Shown: positions 63,601-64,000 of the stretch, one piece after another
How positions within the stretch are numbered: the stretch's first letter is position 1
Layout of the letters: each line of letters begins with the position of its first letter
Assembly: GCF_014648875.1 (NCBI RefSeq)
Contig: NZ_BMRY01000012.1
Span: forward strand, 1 to 64,000
Length of the DNA: 64,000 nucleotides
Direction: 5' to 3'
DNA from: Streptomyces parvus
GTDB lineage: Bacteria > Actinomycetota > Actinomycetes > Streptomycetales > Streptomycetaceae
Made by a program: the position numbers and the translations under genes
The notes under the pieces: model-generated
Database searches by the model: none
What the model was told of the DNA's origin: nothing
The model's input: only the letters and a program-made list of their open reading frames with translations

Positions 63601-64000
63601 CGTACGTCAGGAGCTCGCCCATGCACAGGAGTGCCGGCGCATCTGCATGCCGGCTGACGACGCCGGCGATCTCGTCGACCAGATTGAGGTCCAGCAGGTC
63701 CCCTCGCTCGGGGCCGGCGAGCGACTCGCCCTCCTTGAGCTCGGGCAGGCTGTTGTGACCGGCGGTGATCGGAGTGCCGCCCCGGGACGTGCCGCGCCGC
63801 AGTACGTCGACGAACCGCTCGCTCAGCGACGCGATCGTGTTCGCGTCGAACAGGTCGCTGCGGTAGTTGACTTGGATCTGCATACTGCTGCCCTCGAAAA
63901 CCTGGAAGGTCAGGTCCAGCGACGAGCCGGGCAGCGGCGCCTGCGTCGGGGTCGCCATGAGGTCACCGATGGCGTACTCGGAGACGGACTCCGGCTGGTA
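60617..64000 (-). CDS. NRPS, partial: (C)-A-PCP-C
   Basis: The frame runs off the window; 1127 codons are visible. Order: the end of a condensation domain (up to about 63800), an adenylation domain (YTSGSTGHPKG near 63240; A4 TTSFDVMSAEVW; an unusual A5, VYGASEGS), a PCP (LGGDSLGATR near 62095) and a complete condensation domain with SYGQRRLW and HHIVTDGWS (near 61530). The protein ends with that C domain, so its chain must pass to an acceptor on another protein. The methionine at 63958 is internal: the frame is open and C-domain-like up to the edge. Confidence 0.93.
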   Translation of the reverse strand, partial: YQPESVSEYAIGDLMATPTQAPLPGSSLDLTFQVFEGSSMQIQVNYRSDLFDANTIASLSERFVDVLRRGTSRGGTPITAGHNSLPELKEGESLAGPERGDLLDLNLVDEIAGVVSRHADAPALLCMGELLTYAELDTSSQAVSAALTAAGVGTGDVVGLSLEPGIALVVAIVATVRIGAVYLCLDTAAPAERNAWLSRDARCSILVSHKDDTAPNDWSSLDYERLTPVEESSQWAAAGAPAAKQPAYVVYTSGSTGHPKGVVITHDGLCNWALGMGAAMDIGTATNIAQLATTSFDVMSAEVWMALLNGAQLSVVPRQERRGARVISAALRRDAVTLYMGTPGPLAVIEPEDVPLITQLVLGGDALQDALVEKWLPHADVGQVYGASEGSISSTIGVLGADSPSNLAGRPLPNTDIYLLSESMQPVPQGEVGEIYIGGVGVGQEYLGRPALTAESFVPNPFTDRRGHRLYRTRDLGRITPNGELEFVGRCDDMVKIHGVRVEPAEVETAISSVEGVAECSVVADKDKHGASLLRAYVRASTAAPADEALLRSQLRKVLPESMIPRTITYVDAFPLTTNGKVDRRKLLEIDPPQVERGNREAMSEAMSIVADTWEDVLGINPISVSDNYFELGGDSLGATRIIARLEQNFAVQIDFSEFLRHATVHDLVSHIEGLRGVSPRPVPVPRPAGSDRVPLSYGQRRLWLADQVTPGNLAYTTPLILRLRGPVRPDVVQASLSAIVARHEVLRTVFEAERGVPVQVIGPAYEVALPVVDCRDGSPDDVDAAIREELTTPFHLARGPLFRARLIVTSVQESVLVLNMHHIVTDGWSAIVLQDELAAIYPALCAGEPSPLPELPLQYADYAVQQEVLLTTDRRQALETYWRDKLDGAPAYMQLPYDRQPLADPRWEGDTHSFTLDPQLTTDLRTLARDEGLTPFMVLLAAYNILLHQLTGQTDIVIATPVAGRNHPHLDHLIGFFVNNLVLRTDLGANPTFRDVAHRTRETVLDAQDHQDLPFDLLIAATRPPRRPNQTPYMEVWFVLNQGESTDRVAGDTLIAVDEYAEDRDSVRHDFSLEVTAVGDGLEVSILCRDGLYSKAEIADMLAMWNNILASGLAAPDRPIREAVTD
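60903..61275. repeat. third strand-skewed segment
   Basis: The + strand is G-rich here (bases 60901-60960: 37 G, 7 C) within the last C domain of the partial NRPS gene. It has the same type of skew as the two long repeats but a different sequence. Confidence 0.5.

Overview
The window comes from a high-GC actinomycete, almost certainly a Streptomyces. It begins inside the 3' end of a 5S rRNA gene. GTG starts are common, several promoters appear to give leaderless transcripts, and the first 14 kb has the gene order conserved in Streptomyces and, in part, in Mycobacterium tuberculosis (the Rv1822-Rv1832 neighbourhood).

Region 1 (1-14 kb) is conserved housekeeping sequence. It holds a PgsA-like CDP-alcohol phosphatidyltransferase, a mannose-1-phosphate guanylyltransferase fused to a degenerate phosphomannomutase, a DUF881 / small basic protein / DUF881 set, a GarA-like FHA protein, the MerR regulator FtsR, a DUF151 nuclease-family protein, a second MerR regulator, DNA polymerase IV, a PRC-barrel protein, and glycine decarboxylase gcvP behind a tandem glycine riboswitch.

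Region 2 (14-41.4 kb) is ordinary Streptomyces chromosome with small transcription units. It holds a glutamate-cysteine ligase-like enzyme, a solute-binding/VWA protein, a CPBP membrane protein, PhzF-like and RidA proteins, several regulators (WYL, MocR, LysR x2, ArsR-like), three EamA transporters, two flavin/pyridoxamine-oxidase-like proteins, secreted enzymes (esterase, C39 peptidase, Rieske lipoprotein) and an ABC exporter. A PadR-regulator remnant lies near 24.7 kb. One EamA gene is preceded by a probable leaderless 11-codon leader peptide and a leader RNA that can fold in alternative ways.

Region 3 (41.6-43.75 kb) is a junction made of debris: a HipA-like kinase gene cut off after about 35 codons, an IS701-type transposase with an internal deletion, and low-coding sequence.

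Region 4 (43.75 kb to the end, continuing outside) is a nonribosomal peptide cluster. A rightward block encodes a JmjC/cupin hydroxylase, a stand-alone A-PCP didomain, MbtH, an SGNH-like protein, a SyrP-like Fe/2OG hydroxylase and a methyltransferase. A leftward block encodes an NRPS ending in a condensation domain, an O-carbamoyltransferase, a possible 30-aa protein, an arginine:glycine-type amidinotransferase, a type II thioesterase, a two-module NRPS and a GNAT acetyltransferase. The two blocks converge on a perfect 40-bp palindrome. The inferred product is a short peptide with hydroxylated, possibly O-carbamoylated and guanidinylated residues. No regulator, exporter or chain-terminating thioesterase domain lies in the visible part.

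The most striking structure is inside the two-module NRPS gene: two identical direct repeats of about 1.27 kb with extreme strand skew (almost no C on the + strand). They match the description of GRINS elements from assembly-line synthase genes and flank the specificity-determining half of an adenylation domain. The same protein starts with a condensation domain that has lost its catalytic part, while the upstream NRPS ends with an intact one.
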